DNA of 64,000 nt from an uncultured Sphingomonas sp. (GCF_913777625.1 NZ_CAJYTI010000030.1:1-64000), one strand, 5' to 3'. Numbered from the stretch's first letter, positions 1-10,113 are shown. Program-made: numbers and translations. Notes: generated by a model not told the origin, from the letters alone.

Positions 1-1626
1 GATCAGGACACCGCCGAACTGCTGGTGACCGAATTCGGCCACAACATCGTTCGCGTCAGCGATTCGGACATCGATCTCGCGCTCGACACGACCGAGGATT
101 CGGCCGAGGCGCTGCGTCCGCGTCCGCCGGTCGTCACGATCATGGGCCACGTCGACCACGGCAAGACCTCGCTGCTCGACGCGCTGCGCGGCACCGATGT
201 CGTGCGCGGGGAAGCCGGTGGCATCACCCAGCATATCGGCGCCTATCAGGTGACGATGAAGGACAAGTCGCAGATCACTTTCCTCGACACGCCCGGCCAC
301 GAAGCGTTCAGCGAGATGCGCGCGCGCGGTGCCGACGTGACCGACATCGTGATCCTCGCGGTCGCTGCCGACGACGGACTGATGCCGCAGACGATCGAGG
401 CGATCAACCACACCAAGGCGGCCGGCGTGCCGATGATCGTGGCGATCAACAAGGTCGACCTCGACAGCGCCAACCCGCAGAAGGTGCGCGAGCGCCTGCT
501 CGAGCATGAAGTGATCGTCGAAGAGATGGGCGGCGACGTCCAGAACGTCGAAGTCTCGGCGCTGAAGAAGATCGGCCTCGACGCGCTGATCGAGAAAATC
601 CAGCTCCAGGCCGAACTGCTCGAACTGCGCGCCAACCCCGATCGCGAGGCCGAGGGCACCGTAATCGAGGCGAAGCTCGACAAGGGCCGCGGCCCGGTCG
701 CGACGATCCTCGTCAACCGCGGCACGCTGCGCGTGGGCGACGTGTTCGTCGTCGGCGCGGAGAGCGGCAAGGTCCGTGCGATGATCGACGACAAGGGTCG
801 CCAGATCAAGGAAGCCGGCCCGGCGATGCCGGTCGAGGTGCTCGGCATCTCGGGCGTGCCGTCGGCCGGTGATCCGATGCAGGTGGTCGAGAACGAGGCG
901 CGTGCCCGCGAGGTCGCCGAATATCGCCAGGGCGTGCTGCTTCAGAAGCGCACGACGCAGGCGCCGGCGAGCCTGGAGAGCATGTTCTCCGCGCTCAAGG
1001 ACAAGCAGGCGATCGAATATCCGGTGGTGGTCAAGGCCGACACGCAGGGGTCGACCGAGGCGATCGTGGGTGCGCTCAGCAAGCTGGGCAACGACGATAT
1101 CCGCGTGCGCATCCTGCACTCGGGCGTCGGCGGCATCACCGAGAGCGACGTCTCGCTGGCAGCCGCCAGCGGCGCGCCGATCATCGGCTTCAACGTCCGT
1201 GCCAATGCCAAGGCGCGCGAGATCGCCGAGCGGAACAAGGTGGCGCTGAAGTACTACGACGTCATCTACGACCTGACCGACGAGATCCGCGCCGGCATGG
1301 CGGGCGAGCTGGGTCCGGAAGCCTTCGAAACGGTCGTCGGCCGCGCCGAGATCAAGGAAGTCTTCTCGGCGGGCAAGCACGGCAAGGCCGCCGGTCTGCT
1401 GGTCGTCGACGGTTTCATCCGCAAGGCGCTCAAGGCACGCATCACGCGCAACGACGTCATCATCTACCAGGGCGAGATTGCCTCGCTGCGTCGCTTCAAG
1501 GACGATGTCGCCGAAGTGCGCGCCGGTCTCGAGTGCGGCGTGACGTTCACGCAGAACTTCGTGGACATCAAGGCCGGCGACTATCTCGAGACGTACGAAG
1601 TCGAACTGCGCGAACGTACGCTGTAA
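1..1626 (+). CDS. infB: Translation initiation factor IF-2, 3' part
   Basis: GTPase that delivers initiator fMet-tRNA to the 30S subunit and promotes 50S joining in the cytoplasm. The frame is open from the first base, so the N-terminal portion lies outside the window. The visible part has the end of the preceding linker domain, then the G domain with P-loop GHVDHGKT, switch [10 protein letters not shown] and NKVD, then the beta-barrel and fMet-tRNA-binding domains, ending at a TAA. About 541 residues are visible. It heads the infB, rbfA, truB, rpsO, pnp series found in many bacteria. Family assignment is certain; the true start cannot be seen. Confidence 0.98.
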   Translation, partial: DQDTAELLVTEFGHNIVRVSDSDIDLALDTTEDSAEALRPRPPVVTIMGHVDHGKTSLLDALRGTDVVRGEAGGITQHIGAYQVTMKDKSQITFLDTPGHEAFSEMRARGADVTDIVILAVAADDGLMPQTIEAINHTKAAGVPMIVAINKVDLDSANPQKVRERLLEHEVIVEEMGGDVQNVEVSALKKIGLDALIEKIQLQAELLELRANPDREAEGTVIEAKLDKGRGPVATILVNRGTLRVGDVFVVGAESGKVRAMIDDKGRQIKEAGPAMPVEVLGISGVPSAGDPMQVVENEARAREVAEYRQGVLLQKRTTQAPASLESMFSALKDKQAIEYPVVVKADTQGSTEAIVGALSKLGNDDIRVRILHSGVGGITESDVSLAAASGAPIIGFNVRANAKAREIAERNKVALKYYDVIYDLTDEIRAGMAGELGPEAFETVVGRAEIKEVFSAGKHGKAAGLLVVDGFIRKALKARITRNDVIIYQGEIASLRRFKDDVAEVRAGLECGVTFTQNFVDIKAGDYLETYEVELRERTL

Positions 1627-1683
1627 TGGGGCAAGGCCACCGACGGACACCTTTTGTTCCTGGGTGGCCCAGCCTGTGATGCG

Positions 1684-1719
1684 CTTCCTTTCTGGCCGCA
1701 CCTGCGGCCGGAAAGGAGG
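1684..1719 (+). promoter_or_regulatory. 17-bp hairpin burying the Shine-Dalgarno of the 33-aa ORF
   Basis: Left arm CTTCCTTTCTGGCCGCA (1684-1700) pairs with right arm 1703-1719 over 17 bp with two G-U wobbles and a two-base loop. The right arm contains the AAAGGAGG core of the ribosome-binding site at 1712-1719, so the folded RNA would hide it. The left arm resembles the 3' tail of 16S rRNA, which is what an SD-sequestering arm should look like. There is no T-run after it, so it is a poor intrinsic terminator for infB. The structure is read from the sequence; the regulatory role is inferred. Confidence 0.6.
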
Positions 1720-1727
1720 TGATCTAT

Positions 1728-1829
1728 TTGCAACTTCAAAACGTAGCAGTTCTGGTGTTGGGCTCTGCGACATTCCTCGTCGCGCTGCTCGGTCTGGTGG
1801 TGAAGCTCATCGAGCTGAGCCGCAAATAA
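1728..1829 (+). CDS. 33-aa hydrophobic peptide, candidate holin-like / type I toxin
   Basis: A 33-codon ORF starting at TTG, preceded by GAAAGGAGGTGATC (1711-1724), which is complementary to 14 bases of the usual alphaproteobacterial 16S 3' end. Eight bases separate GGAGG from the TTG. The peptide has a polar start (MQLQN), one membrane-spanning stretch over about residues 6-28 and a charged tail ending in SRK. Its C-terminal half, FLVALLGLVVKLIELSRK, resembles the small Firmicutes peptides annotated as putative holin-like toxins; Fst of plasmid pAD1 is also about this size. It lies between infB and rbfA and is followed by two hairpins and a broken repeat of its own start region. A leader peptide for rbfA is the main alternative. 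Resemblance is from memory, not a search. Confidence 0.55.
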   Translation: MQLQNVAVLVLGSATFLVALLGLVVKLIELSRK

Positions 1830-1836
1830 CCAGTGC

Positions 1837-1866
1837 GGGCTCCCGGCGCTGGAACGCCGGGAGCCC
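1837..1866 (+). terminator. Perfect 12-bp hairpin after the 33-aa ORF
   Basis: Arms GGGCTCCCGGCG (1837-1848) and CGCCGGGAGCCC (1855-1866) pair perfectly around the hexaloop CTGGAA. It begins 7 bases after the ORF stop. The following AATATGATTT is only a weak T-tract, so termination may be partial. Because it is symmetric it could end transcripts from either side. Confidence 0.5.
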
Positions 1867-1875
1867 AATATGATT

Positions 1876-1905
1876 TGAGCCCGGGCGCTGGAACACCCGG
1901 GCTCA
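1876..1905 (+). repeat. Second hairpin with the same CTGGAA loop
   Basis: TGAGCCCGGG (1876-1885) pairs with CCCGGGCTCA (1896-1905). One C/A mismatch and one G-C pair lead to the same CTGGAA hexaloop as the hairpin at 1837-1866. It sits immediately before the degenerate SD/start repeat, the position the SD-burying hairpin has in front of the 33-aa ORF. Confidence 0.5.
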
Positions 1906-1950
1906 GGAAGTGACTTATTGCAAGTTCACAACGTAGCCTGTTCTACATAG
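1906..1950 (+). pseudogene. Degenerate second copy of the SD/start region of the 33-aa ORF
   Basis: AGGAAGTGACTTATTGCAAG at 1905-1924 matches the ribosome-binding and start region at 1715-1734. The match continues as TTCACAACGTAGC against TTCAAAACGTAGC. Reading from TTG at 1918 gives only 10 codons ([10 protein letters not shown]) before TAG at 1948. I read it as the remnant, or a deliberately retained 5' end, of a tandem copy. It could also be a promoter element of the TTGCAA type serving rbfA. Confidence 0.45.
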
Positions 1951-1972
1951 CGAAAACCGGTCAGAATCACAA
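1944..1972 (-). promoter_or_regulatory. Candidate leftward promoter for an antisense RNA
   Basis: On the minus strand TTGTGA (complement of 1967-1972) is separated by 17 bases from TATGTA (complement of 1944-1949), and the -10 region reads GCTATGTA, close to the GCTANAWC-type -10 of Caulobacter housekeeping promoters. Transcription would start near 1937 and run over the degenerate repeat and both hairpins toward the 33-aa ORF. Consensus match is moderate; no transcription evidence is available. Confidence 0.25.
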
Positions 1973-1973
1973 G

Positions 1974-2375
1974 ATGCGCCAGAACGACACCGATGAAACC
2001 CGCTCCGTCCGCGTGCTGCGCGTGGGCGAACAGGTGCGCCATATCCTCAGCGAAATCCTCCAGCGCGGTGACGTGCATGACGAGGTGCTGGCCAAGCACC
2101 TGGTGTCGGTGACCGAAGTGCGCATGTCCCCCGACCTGCGCCACGCGACGGTGTTCGTGAAGCCGCTGCTCGGCAAGGACGAGGACGCGGTGCTCAAGGC
2201 GCTGCGCACCAACACCGCCTTCCTCCAGCGCGAGGTCGCGACCCGCGTGAAGATGAAATATGCCGCCAAGCTCAAGTTCCTGGCGGACGAGAGCTTCGAC
2301 GAGGGCAGCCATATCGACCAGCTGCTCCGCGCGCCCAATGTGGCACGCGATCTCGGCGAGGACGATCAGGGCTGA
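1974..2375 (+). CDS. rbfA: Ribosome-binding factor A
   Basis: Small KH-fold protein that binds the 30S subunit near helix 1 of 16S rRNA and helps late small-subunit maturation, especially in the cold. The 133-residue protein has the normal RbfA core, including [18 protein letters not shown] at the start and [20 protein letters not shown] in the middle. Start ATG at 1974 follows a weak ribosome-binding site. It lies 347 bp after infB, a much longer gap than usual for this pair; the gap holds the small ORF and hairpins described above. Next gene tdk follows after 60 bp on the same strand. Confidence 0.95.
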   Translation: MRQNDTDETRSVRVLRVGEQVRHILSEILQRGDVHDEVLAKHLVSVTEVRMSPDLRHATVFVKPLLGKDEDAVLKALRTNTAFLQREVATRVKMKYAAKLKFLADESFDEGSHIDQLLRAPNVARDLGEDDQG

Positions 2376-2435
2376 TCTGCCCCGCCGCATGCGCGGCGGA
2401 CTGGACATTGGCGGCAGTTTCGGTGTGATGCGCCG

Positions 2436-3020
2436 ATGGCCAAGCTCTATTTCTACTATGCCTCGATGAACGCGGGCAAATCGACCACGCTGCTCCAGGC
2501 CGATTTCAACTATCGCGAGCGCGGCATGCGCACGCTGCTGTTCACCGCGGGCGTCCACGATCGCGCCGGGCACGGGGTGATCGATTCCCGTCTAGGCATC
2601 CATGCCGATGCCATTCCCTTCGACGCTGGCACGGACCTGCGCGCGATCGTGCAGGACGCCCATTTCGCGGCACCGCTGGCCTGCGTGCTGGTGGACGAGG
2701 CGCAGTTTCTCTCGGCCGCGCAGGTGTGCCAGCTGGCCGCGGTGTGCGACGAGGACGAGGTACCGGTGCTCTGCTACGGCTTGCGCACCGATTTCCGGGG
2801 CGTGCTGTTCGAAGGCGCGGCGGCGTTGCTGGCGATTGCCGACTCACTGGTCGAGATCAAGTCGGTCTGCGAGTGCGGGCGCAAGGCGACGATGAATCTC
2901 CGCGTCGATGCCGAGGGCCGTGCGGTGCGGGAAGGCGCGCAGCGCGAGATCGGCGGCAACGACCGCTATGTGGCGCTGTGCCGCCGCCATTTCGTCGAAC
3001 GCCGCGGCGCCATCGGCTGA
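2436..3020 (+). CDS. tdk: Thymidine kinase (type II)
   Basis: Phosphorylates thymidine (and deoxyuridine) with ATP in the nucleotide salvage pathway. The 194 residues carry the P-loop ASMNAGKST near residue 10, the VLVDEAQFL acidic/glutamine motif near residue 85, and a zinc-binding lasso with CECG near 140 and LCRRHF near the end, all typical of the compact TK1-like family. Start ATG is directly before [15 protein letters not shown], the usual N-terminus. It is not a regular member of the infB-truB gene series and is followed by a convergent TonB receptor with a shared terminator. Confidence 0.96.
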   Translation: MAKLYFYYASMNAGKSTTLLQADFNYRERGMRTLLFTAGVHDRAGHGVIDSRLGIHADAIPFDAGTDLRAIVQDAHFAAPLACVLVDEAQFLSAAQVCQLAAVCDEDEVPVLCYGLRTDFRGVLFEGAAALLAIADSLVEIKSVCECGRKATMNLRVDAEGRAVREGAQREIGGNDRYVALCRRHFVERRGAIG

Positions 3021-3024
3021 TACG

Positions 3025-3058
3025 AAAAGGGCGCCGCGGGTTGCCCCGCGACGCCCTT
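3025..3058. terminator. Shared bidirectional terminator of tdk and the TonB receptor
   Basis: AAGGGCG (3027-3033) pairs with CGCCCTT (3052-3058), and GCGGG (3036-3040) with CCCGC (3045-3049), around a TTGC loop and one small internal loop. A run of A residues precedes the stem, so on the minus strand it is followed by T residues. It lies between the convergent tdk and receptor genes. Confidence 0.7.
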
Positions 3059-3101
3059 GGAACCGATTGCGCGGCCGGGAGCCAACCCACCGCGCTCCCG
3101 A

Positions 3102-5372
3102 TCAGAAGTGGAACCGGACCTCGCCGCCGATGATGCGCGGCTCGTTGATCATGCCGGTCAGGTTGTTGAAGTCGATCGCGCTCTGCGCGCGGATCTGGTT
3201 GAGGATGTTGCGGGCGAACGCTGCCACCTCATAGCCCTGCGGCGCGCGGTAGCCGATACGCAGGCCGCCTTCGGTCAGCGCGCGGCCGCGGAACTCCTTC
3301 GCGGTGTAGAGGAAGTAGTTCACCGAGCTGCGATAGGCCCAGTCGGTATAGACATAGACCTCGCCGCCATTGGCCAGCGGCACGCCGTAGCGGGCCGTGG
3401 CGTTCAGCACCCAGCGCGGCGCCTGGGGCAGCGGGTTGCCGTCGATCAGCGCGACCTTCTGGCCGCCGATCGTCGTGGTCGGGTCGGTGACGGTGCAGAG
3501 CGAACCGCACACGCCCACCGCGAGCTTGGGATCGCGGATCTGGGTGAAGTTGTAGCTGCCGCTGGCGGTCAGATCGAGGCCGCGGACCGGGCGATAGCCG
3601 AACTCGGCCTCGACACCATAGCCGTTGACGTGATCGGCCGAGAGCAGTCGCGTCGAGTTGGTCGCGCCGCCGACCGCGGTCAGCTGCAGGTCGTCGGTGC
3701 GGAACCAGTAGCCGGTCAGGGCATAGTTCAGGCCCTTGGCCGGGAACGAGCCCTTGACGCCGGCCTCGGCCGACTTGGTGAACTGCTTGCCCGCCGTGGT
3801 CGGCACCGACCCGAAGGTCACGCGGTCCTGGATCGCCGGGCCGAGATAGCCGGTCGCGAAGCGCGCATAGACGTTGACGTCGGGGGTCAGCGCATAGGTG
3901 GCGCTGGCATCCCAGGTCACCGCCTCGCCCTTGACCTTGGTCTGCACCGGCAGCGTCAGGCCGGCGGTGAGCGGGCCGAAGCCGGTGATCACGTCGTTCT
4001 TGCGGTCATGCGAATAGCGGACGCCCGCACGCAGGGTCAGCGCGTCGGTCGCCTTGTATTCGCCCGAGGCGAACACGCCGAAATTCTCGTTGATGTTCAC
4101 ATGGCCGATATTCTGGTTCTGCGCGCCGCCGCCCAGCGGGTAGCCATATTCGCTGTAGTTCAGGTTCTGGTCGAAATAATACAGACCCGCCTGGCCGCGG
4201 AAGGCGCCGAACTGGTCGGTGGCGAAGCGCAGTTCCTGGCTGAACTCCTTGGGGCTGGTGATGCCGCCGGTGTTCGAGGGGAACAGCGCGTTGTTCAGGC
4301 CCAGCGCCGGGAAGGTGTAGGTGTCACCGCCATCGACGTCGCCGGTGCTCTGCACCTTGGCGCGCTCGTACGACGTGATCGAGTAGAGCGTGCCCAGCCC
4401 CTCGAAATGATAGTCGAGCTGCAGGTTGCTGCCCCACTGCTCCAGCCACTGGCTGGTATAGCCGTCGAGCTTGACGTGCTTGGGATCGAAACCCGCCGAG
4501 AAGTTGTTCGAGCCCTGCTGGAACAGGCCGGCGCGGAACACGCGCGGCGTGCCTTCGAGGTCGCGGCCATGGACGTTGAGCAGCGCGTTGAAGTCGCCGC
4601 TGGTATAGGACAGCTGCACGCGGCCGGCGCGATCGGTATAGCCTTCGAGCTTGCGATTGGCGACGCTGACTGCGCTGGTGCTGTCGTTCACCACCCAATT
4701 GTCGCGGTGCTGAACGAGGCCCGAGACGCGCAGCGCGAAGCCGTTGCCGAGCGGCGCGTTGAGCGCGAGATCGGCGTTGATCGTGTTGTAGGTCGCCCAG
4801 CTGACGCTGCCCTGCGCCTCATATTTGTCGGTCGGGCGCTGCGATTCGAGCTTCACCACGCCGGCCGGGGTGTTGCGGCCGAACAGCGTGCCCTGGGGAC
4901 CGCGCAGCACTTCGACGCGCGCCAGGTCGAACGCCGGGAACGCCTTGAGCATCGGGTTTTCGAGCGCGACGTTATCGTACACCACCGACACCGGCTGGGC
5001 GGCGTTGGGATCGAAATCGGTGTTGCCGAGACCGCGGATATAGAAGCGCGGGAAGGTGCGGCCGAACGAGCTTTCGATCTGCAGGCTGGGCGTGCGCGAG
5101 GCCAGGAAGCGGATGTCGAGGCCGGAGGAATTGAGCACGTCGAGCTTTTCGCCGCTGATTGCGGTGACCGCGACGGGCACGTCCTTGGCGGCTTCGGTGC
5201 GGCGCTGCGCGGTGACGACGATCTCGCCGGTCTGCTGCTGCGGCGCGGTGTCGTCGGCCTGGGCACCCTGGACGGCCGGCGTGTCGGTATGCGCCGTCGC
5301 GGCGAGCGCGGACGGCGTGGTGAGCGCGGCGCTGCCGAGCAGCAGGACGCGGAGAAGAGCGGATGTGGTCAT
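3102..5372 (-). CDS. TonB-dependent outer-membrane receptor
   Basis: Outer-membrane beta-barrel importer energised by TonB. The 756 residues begin with a signal peptide ending around ALAATA, then a TonB-box-like GEIVVTAQRR near residue 50. The plug domain has VPVAVTAISGEKL, RFYIRGLGNTDFD and VEVLRGPQGTLFGRNTPAG, and a 22-strand-type barrel ends in a terminal aromatic (GGEVRFHF). These features are standard for the iron-complex/sugar receptor family so abundant in sphingomonads. There is no neighbouring transporter, regulator or enzyme that names the substrate. It is transcribed against the surrounding infB-pnp series and lies between tdk and truB. Confidence 0.93.
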   Translation of the reverse strand: MTTSALLRVLLLGSAALTTPSALAATAHTDTPAVQGAQADDTAPQQQTGEIVVTAQRRTEAAKDVPVAVTAISGEKLDVLNSSGLDIRFLASRTPSLQIESSFGRTFPRFYIRGLGNTDFDPNAAQPVSVVYDNVALENPMLKAFPAFDLARVEVLRGPQGTLFGRNTPAGVVKLESQRPTDKYEAQGSVSWATYNTINADLALNAPLGNGFALRVSGLVQHRDNWVVNDSTSAVSVANRKLEGYTDRAGRVQLSYTSGDFNALLNVHGRDLEGTPRVFRAGLFQQGSNNFSAGFDPKHVKLDGYTSQWLEQWGSNLQLDYHFEGLGTLYSITSYERAKVQSTGDVDGGDTYTFPALGLNNALFPSNTGGITSPKEFSQELRFATDQFGAFRGQAGLYYFDQNLNYSEYGYPLGGGAQNQNIGHVNINENFGVFASGEYKATDALTLRAGVRYSHDRKNDVITGFGPLTAGLTLPVQTKVKGEAVTWDASATYALTPDVNVYARFATGYLGPAIQDRVTFGSVPTTAGKQFTKSAEAGVKGSFPAKGLNYALTGYWFRTDDLQLTAVGGATNSTRLLSADHVNGYGVEAEFGYRPVRGLDLTASGSYNFTQIRDPKLAVGVCGSLCTVTDPTTTIGGQKVALIDGNPLPQAPRWVLNATARYGVPLANGGEVYVYTDWAYRSSVNYFLYTAKEFRGRALTEGGLRIGYRAPQGYEVAAFARNILNQIRAQSAIDFNNLTGMINEPRIIGGEVRFHF

Positions 5373-5582
5373 GGTGGAATCGAGTCCCCGTGCAATGATG
5401 GGGCATCCTCTCCCGGGCTACGTCACGATTGTTTCTTGTCGGTGTCGCTGATTTTGCGCGGGCCTGTAGCGGAAACGTCACCCTCATCAAGCGGTGTGAT
5501 CGTTTGCTGGCACGGTTTGATTCCACCTGTTGCAATTATGTCGTGATTTGCGCGCCGGGCCAGCGCCACCTATGGCGCGGCG
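5373..5582. other. Divergent intergenic region, TonB receptor / truB
   Basis: About 210 bp separating the receptor start from truB. It should carry the receptor promoter and possibly one for truB, but I found no convincing -35/-10 pair, Fur-like palindrome or terminator. Base composition is slightly richer in A/T than the flanking genes. Confidence 0.4.
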
Positions 5583-6611
5583 ATGCATGGCTGGATCCTC
5601 CTCGACAAACCTCTGGGCCTCGGCTCCACCCAGGGCGTGAGCGCCGTCAAGCGTGCGCTGCGCGAGGGGGGCTATGCCAAGGTGAAGGTCGGCCATGGCG
5701 GCACGCTCGATCCGCTGGCGACGGGCGTGTTGCCGATCGCGCTGGGCGAGGCGACCAAGCTCGCGGGGCGGATGCTCGACAGCGACAAGGTATACGACTT
5801 CACGATTCAGTTCGGTGTGGAGACGGATACGCTCGATGCCGAGGGGAAGTGCATCGCGGAGTCCGACGTCCGCCCGACGCTGGCCCAGCTGGAGGCGGTG
5901 CTGCCGCGCTTCACCGGCCCGATCGAGCAGGTGCCGCCAGCCTATTCGGCACTCAAGGTGGATGGCGAGCGGGCCTATGACCTGGCGCGCGCCGGCGAGA
6001 CGGTGGTGCTGAAGAGCCGGGCGGTGACGATTTATGGGCTGGAAGTGGTGCCCCCACCCACTGCCCGTCATCCCGGCGAAAGCCGGGATCCATTCGCCAC
6101 TCCGCCTGCGGCAGGAACCGGAACGCTGACCCCAATGGATCCCGGCTTTCGCCGGGATGACGGCGCGGAGGATGTGCGGGCGGGGGGCGTATCGGCGGGC
6201 GCACTGCTCCAGGACATCACCCTGCGCGCCCATGTCTCCAAGGGCACGTACATCCGCAGCCTCGCCCGCGACATCGCTCGCGCCCTTGGCACCGTCGGCC
6301 ACGTCACCTATCTCCGTCGGATCAAGGCCGGTCCCTTCACCCTGGATCAGGCGATTTCGCTGGACTCTTTGGCGGATGCCGCTAAGGAGCGGCGCCTTGA
6401 AGACATTTGCCTGCCGCTGAGGGCGGGGCTGGACGACATCCCGGCTCTATCCCTCACCCCCGATCAGGCAGGGCTGCTCCGCCAGGGGCGGGTCTTGGTC
6501 GGGATTGCCGAAGACGATGGCCTGTATTTCGCGCTGCTCGGGGACACCCCCGTCGCGCTGGTAGAGGCGGAAGCCGGAAGCATCCGGGTCGTCCGCGGCT
6601 TCAACCTGTAG
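5583..6611 (+). CDS. truB: tRNA pseudouridine(55) synthase, with repeat-derived insertion
   Basis: Isomerises U55 to pseudouridine in the T-loop of tRNAs. The 342-residue protein shows the catalytic motif [14 protein letters not shown] with the nucleophilic Asp near residue 42, the [20 protein letters not shown] segment near 120, and SKGTYIRSL near 220. Between strand VTIYGLEVV and the [13 protein letters not shown] strand there is an extra stretch of about 45 residues. It contains RHPGESRDP and [10 protein letters not shown], encoded by a 99-bp palindromic repeat element that keeps the frame. The insertion falls in a loop, so the enzyme is probably active. Next gene rpsO starts 23 bp downstream. 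Confidence 0.95.
   Translation: MHGWILLDKPLGLGSTQGVSAVKRALREGGYAKVKVGHGGTLDPLATGVLPIALGEATKLAGRMLDSDKVYDFTIQFGVETDTLDAEGKCIAESDVRPTLAQLEAVLPRFTGPIEQVPPAYSALKVDGERAYDLARAGETVVLKSRAVTIYGLEVVPPPTARHPGESRDPFATPPAAGTGTLTPMDPGFRRDDGAEDVRAGGVSAGALLQDITLRAHVSKGTYIRSLARDIARALGTVGHVTYLRRIKAGPFTLDQAISLDSLADAAKERRLEDICLPLRAGLDDIPALSLTPDQAGLLRQGRVLVGIAEDDGLYFALLGDTPVALVEAEAGSIRVVRGFNL
6065..6163. repeat. 99-bp palindromic (REP/BIME-type) element inside truB
   Basis: Perfect 30-bp terminal inverted repeats at 6065-6094 and 6134-6163, each itself a hairpin (ATCCCGGC GAAA GCCGGGAT at 6070-6089; mirror at 6139-6158). The interior is GC-rich. Length 99 bp is a multiple of three, so truB stays open. The same element occurs between genes at 62508-62605, and a relative at 55567-55664. 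Confidence 0.92.
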
Positions 6612-6634
6612 CCTTAGATGTCGAAGGAAACGCC

Positions 6635-6904
6635 ATGTCGATCACGCAGGAGCGCAAGGAAGCGCTCGTCAAGGAACACGCCCGCAACGAGGGTGACACC
6701 GGCAGCCCCGAAGTGCAGGTCGCGATCCTCTCGGAGCGCATCGCCAACCTCACCGAGCACTTCAAGACCCACGCGAAGGACAACCACTCGCGCCGCGGTC
6801 TGCTGATGCTGGTCAACAAGCGCCGCAGCCTGCTGGACTATCTGAAGAAGAAGGACCAGGCGCGCTACGCAGATCTCATCGCGAAGCTCGGTCTTCGCAA
6901 GTAA
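6635..6904 (+). CDS. rpsO: 30S ribosomal protein S15
   Basis: Primary 16S rRNA-binding protein of the 30S platform. The 89 residues match the family along the whole length, including [21 protein letters not shown], the DNHSRRGLL signature and [17 protein letters not shown] at 6635 follows an AAGGAAA ribosome-binding site. It lies between truB and pnp as in E. coli, with an intrinsic terminator right after it. In E. coli S15 represses its own mRNA; nothing in the short leader here lets me confirm that. Confidence 0.98.
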   Translation: MSITQERKEALVKEHARNEGDTGSPEVQVAILSERIANLTEHFKTHAKDNHSRRGLLMLVNKRRSLLDYLKKKDQARYADLIAKLGLRK

Positions 6905-6909
6905 CACGG

Positions 6910-6935
6910 AAAGGCGACCTTCGGGTCGCCTTTTT
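6910..6935 (+). terminator. Intrinsic terminator of rpsO
   Basis: AAAGGCGACC (6910-6919), TTCG tetraloop, GGTCGCCTTT (6924-6933) running into a short T-tract. A perfect 10-bp stem with a stable UUCG loop right after the rpsO stop codon. Confidence 0.9.
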
Positions 6936-7086
6936 GTCATTCCGGTGCGATAACGCATCGGCGGTACCCGGCGAATGGCGCCGGGGTACGAACGGGGGAT
7001 CCGGCAATACGGTCGGTCCCACGAGCCACATACGGCTCACGCATAGGCCCCCCGCGTGATTGGCACCGGGGAGTGAAGGAAACGAC
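6936..7086 (+). promoter_or_regulatory. rpsO-pnp intergenic leader
   Basis: 151 bp leader ahead of pnp. It can form a bulged hairpin GTACCCGGC ... GCCGGGGTAC around 6963-6988 and a smaller GAGCC/GGCTC stem near 7022-7037, and ends with the AAGGAA ribosome-binding site of pnp. In E. coli the equivalent leader forms an RNase III-processed stem through which PNPase autoregulates. Here only the presence of structure is visible. Confidence 0.4.
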
Positions 7087-9432
<2,346 letters not shown>

Positions 9433-9459
9433 TCGCTGCGATCCCGCAGAACAGAAGAG

Positions 9460-9488
9460 GGGGTCCGGCGCTGCCGGGCCCCTTTTTT
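9460..9488 (+). terminator. Intrinsic terminator of pnp
   Basis: GGGGTCCGGC (9460-9469), GCT loop, GCCGGGCCCC (9473-9482) followed by six T residues. A 10-bp stem with one G-T pair, 28 bp after the pnp stop. Confidence 0.9.
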
Positions 9489-9511
9489 ACAATCGTGTTT
9501 CAGCTGTTTCA

Positions 9512-9535
9512 TTGAATCGCAAGGTGCGCTACGTA
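9512..9535 (+). promoter_or_regulatory. Candidate promoter of the hemerythrin-like gene
   Basis: TTGAAT at 9512-9517 and GCTACGTA at 9528-9535 resemble the TTGACGS / GCTANAWC arrangement of Caulobacter housekeeping promoters, although the spacer is a base or so short. It lies after the pnp terminator and 58 bp ahead of the ATG. Confidence 0.3.
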
Positions 9536-9592
9536 GCTTTACGGGGGAAACGGAAGCGGAGCTTCGCGACGAGTACGGGTGAGGGCGGAACG

Positions 9593-10030
9593 ATGATGGC
9601 AACGACGACGATCGCCGAACTGCGGCACGATCACGAGATGATCGACATCCTCGCGCGACGCCTGTCCGGCCTGCTCGAAACCGACGCGACCCCGGGCCAG
9701 CTTTCCACCGCGCTCGATCACCTGCTTCACTGCGTCGCCGATCATCTCGCCCGCGAAGATGTCACCATCTACGAACTAGCGCTGTCGGCGAAGCCCGGCC
9801 TGTCGCGCGCCAAGGTCGATCAGGTCCGCGAGGAGTTCGAGCGGCTGAAGGCCAATTGGCAGGACTATCTGCAGTTCTGGTCCCCCGACCAGATCGCCGC
9901 CGACCGCAAGGGCTTCGCCGAGGCGAGCCGGGCGATGCTGCCGCGCCTGCGCAATCGGGTGAAGCTGGAGGAAAGCCTGCTGGTCGCCGCGGCGCTGCAG
10001 GGCGAACCGGCGATGCCGACGACGCACTGA
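9593..10030 (+). CDS. Hemerythrin HHE-domain protein
   Basis: Small four-helix protein of the HHE cation-binding family, whose members bind a di-iron or single metal site and act in oxygen/NO sensing or iron repair. In the 145 residues the metal-ligand candidates are His in LRHDHEMID near 12-14, His in LLHCVADHLAREDVTIYE near 45-55, and Glu/His positions farther on. ATG 9593 (or 9596) is chosen because GGCGGA precedes it; an upstream in-frame TTG lacks support. Stands alone between the pnp terminator and a small membrane-protein gene. Specific function unknown. Confidence 0.75.
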   Translation: MMATTTIAELRHDHEMIDILARRLSGLLETDATPGQLSTALDHLLHCVADHLAREDVTIYELALSAKPGLSRAKVDQVREEFERLKANWQDYLQFWSPDQIAADRKGFAEASRAMLPRLRNRVKLEESLLVAAALQGEPAMPTTH

Positions 10031-10113
10031 GGCGTACGGCGCCATGGCTCTTCGCTTTCCCGTGACCGATACGGCGGACGGGCTGGCATGATCCTGAAAT
10101 AGCGAGTGGCGGT

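Noticed and set aside
1664..1873. A 69-codon ORF overlapping the infB-rbfA gap in another frame
   Set aside because: It runs through the hairpins, has no ribosome-binding site and has no plausible protein features; the 33-codon frame with the strong SD is preferred.
5506..5522. TGGCACG-like sigma54 -24 element upstream of truB
   Set aside because: No GC dinucleotide at the required -12 spacing; also no reason for sigma54 control of truB.
3057..5546. An 829-codon open frame opposite the TonB receptor
   Set aside because: Its translation is rich in Arg, Ala, Gly and Val without domain motifs and mirrors the receptor codons; high GC creates long antisense frames.
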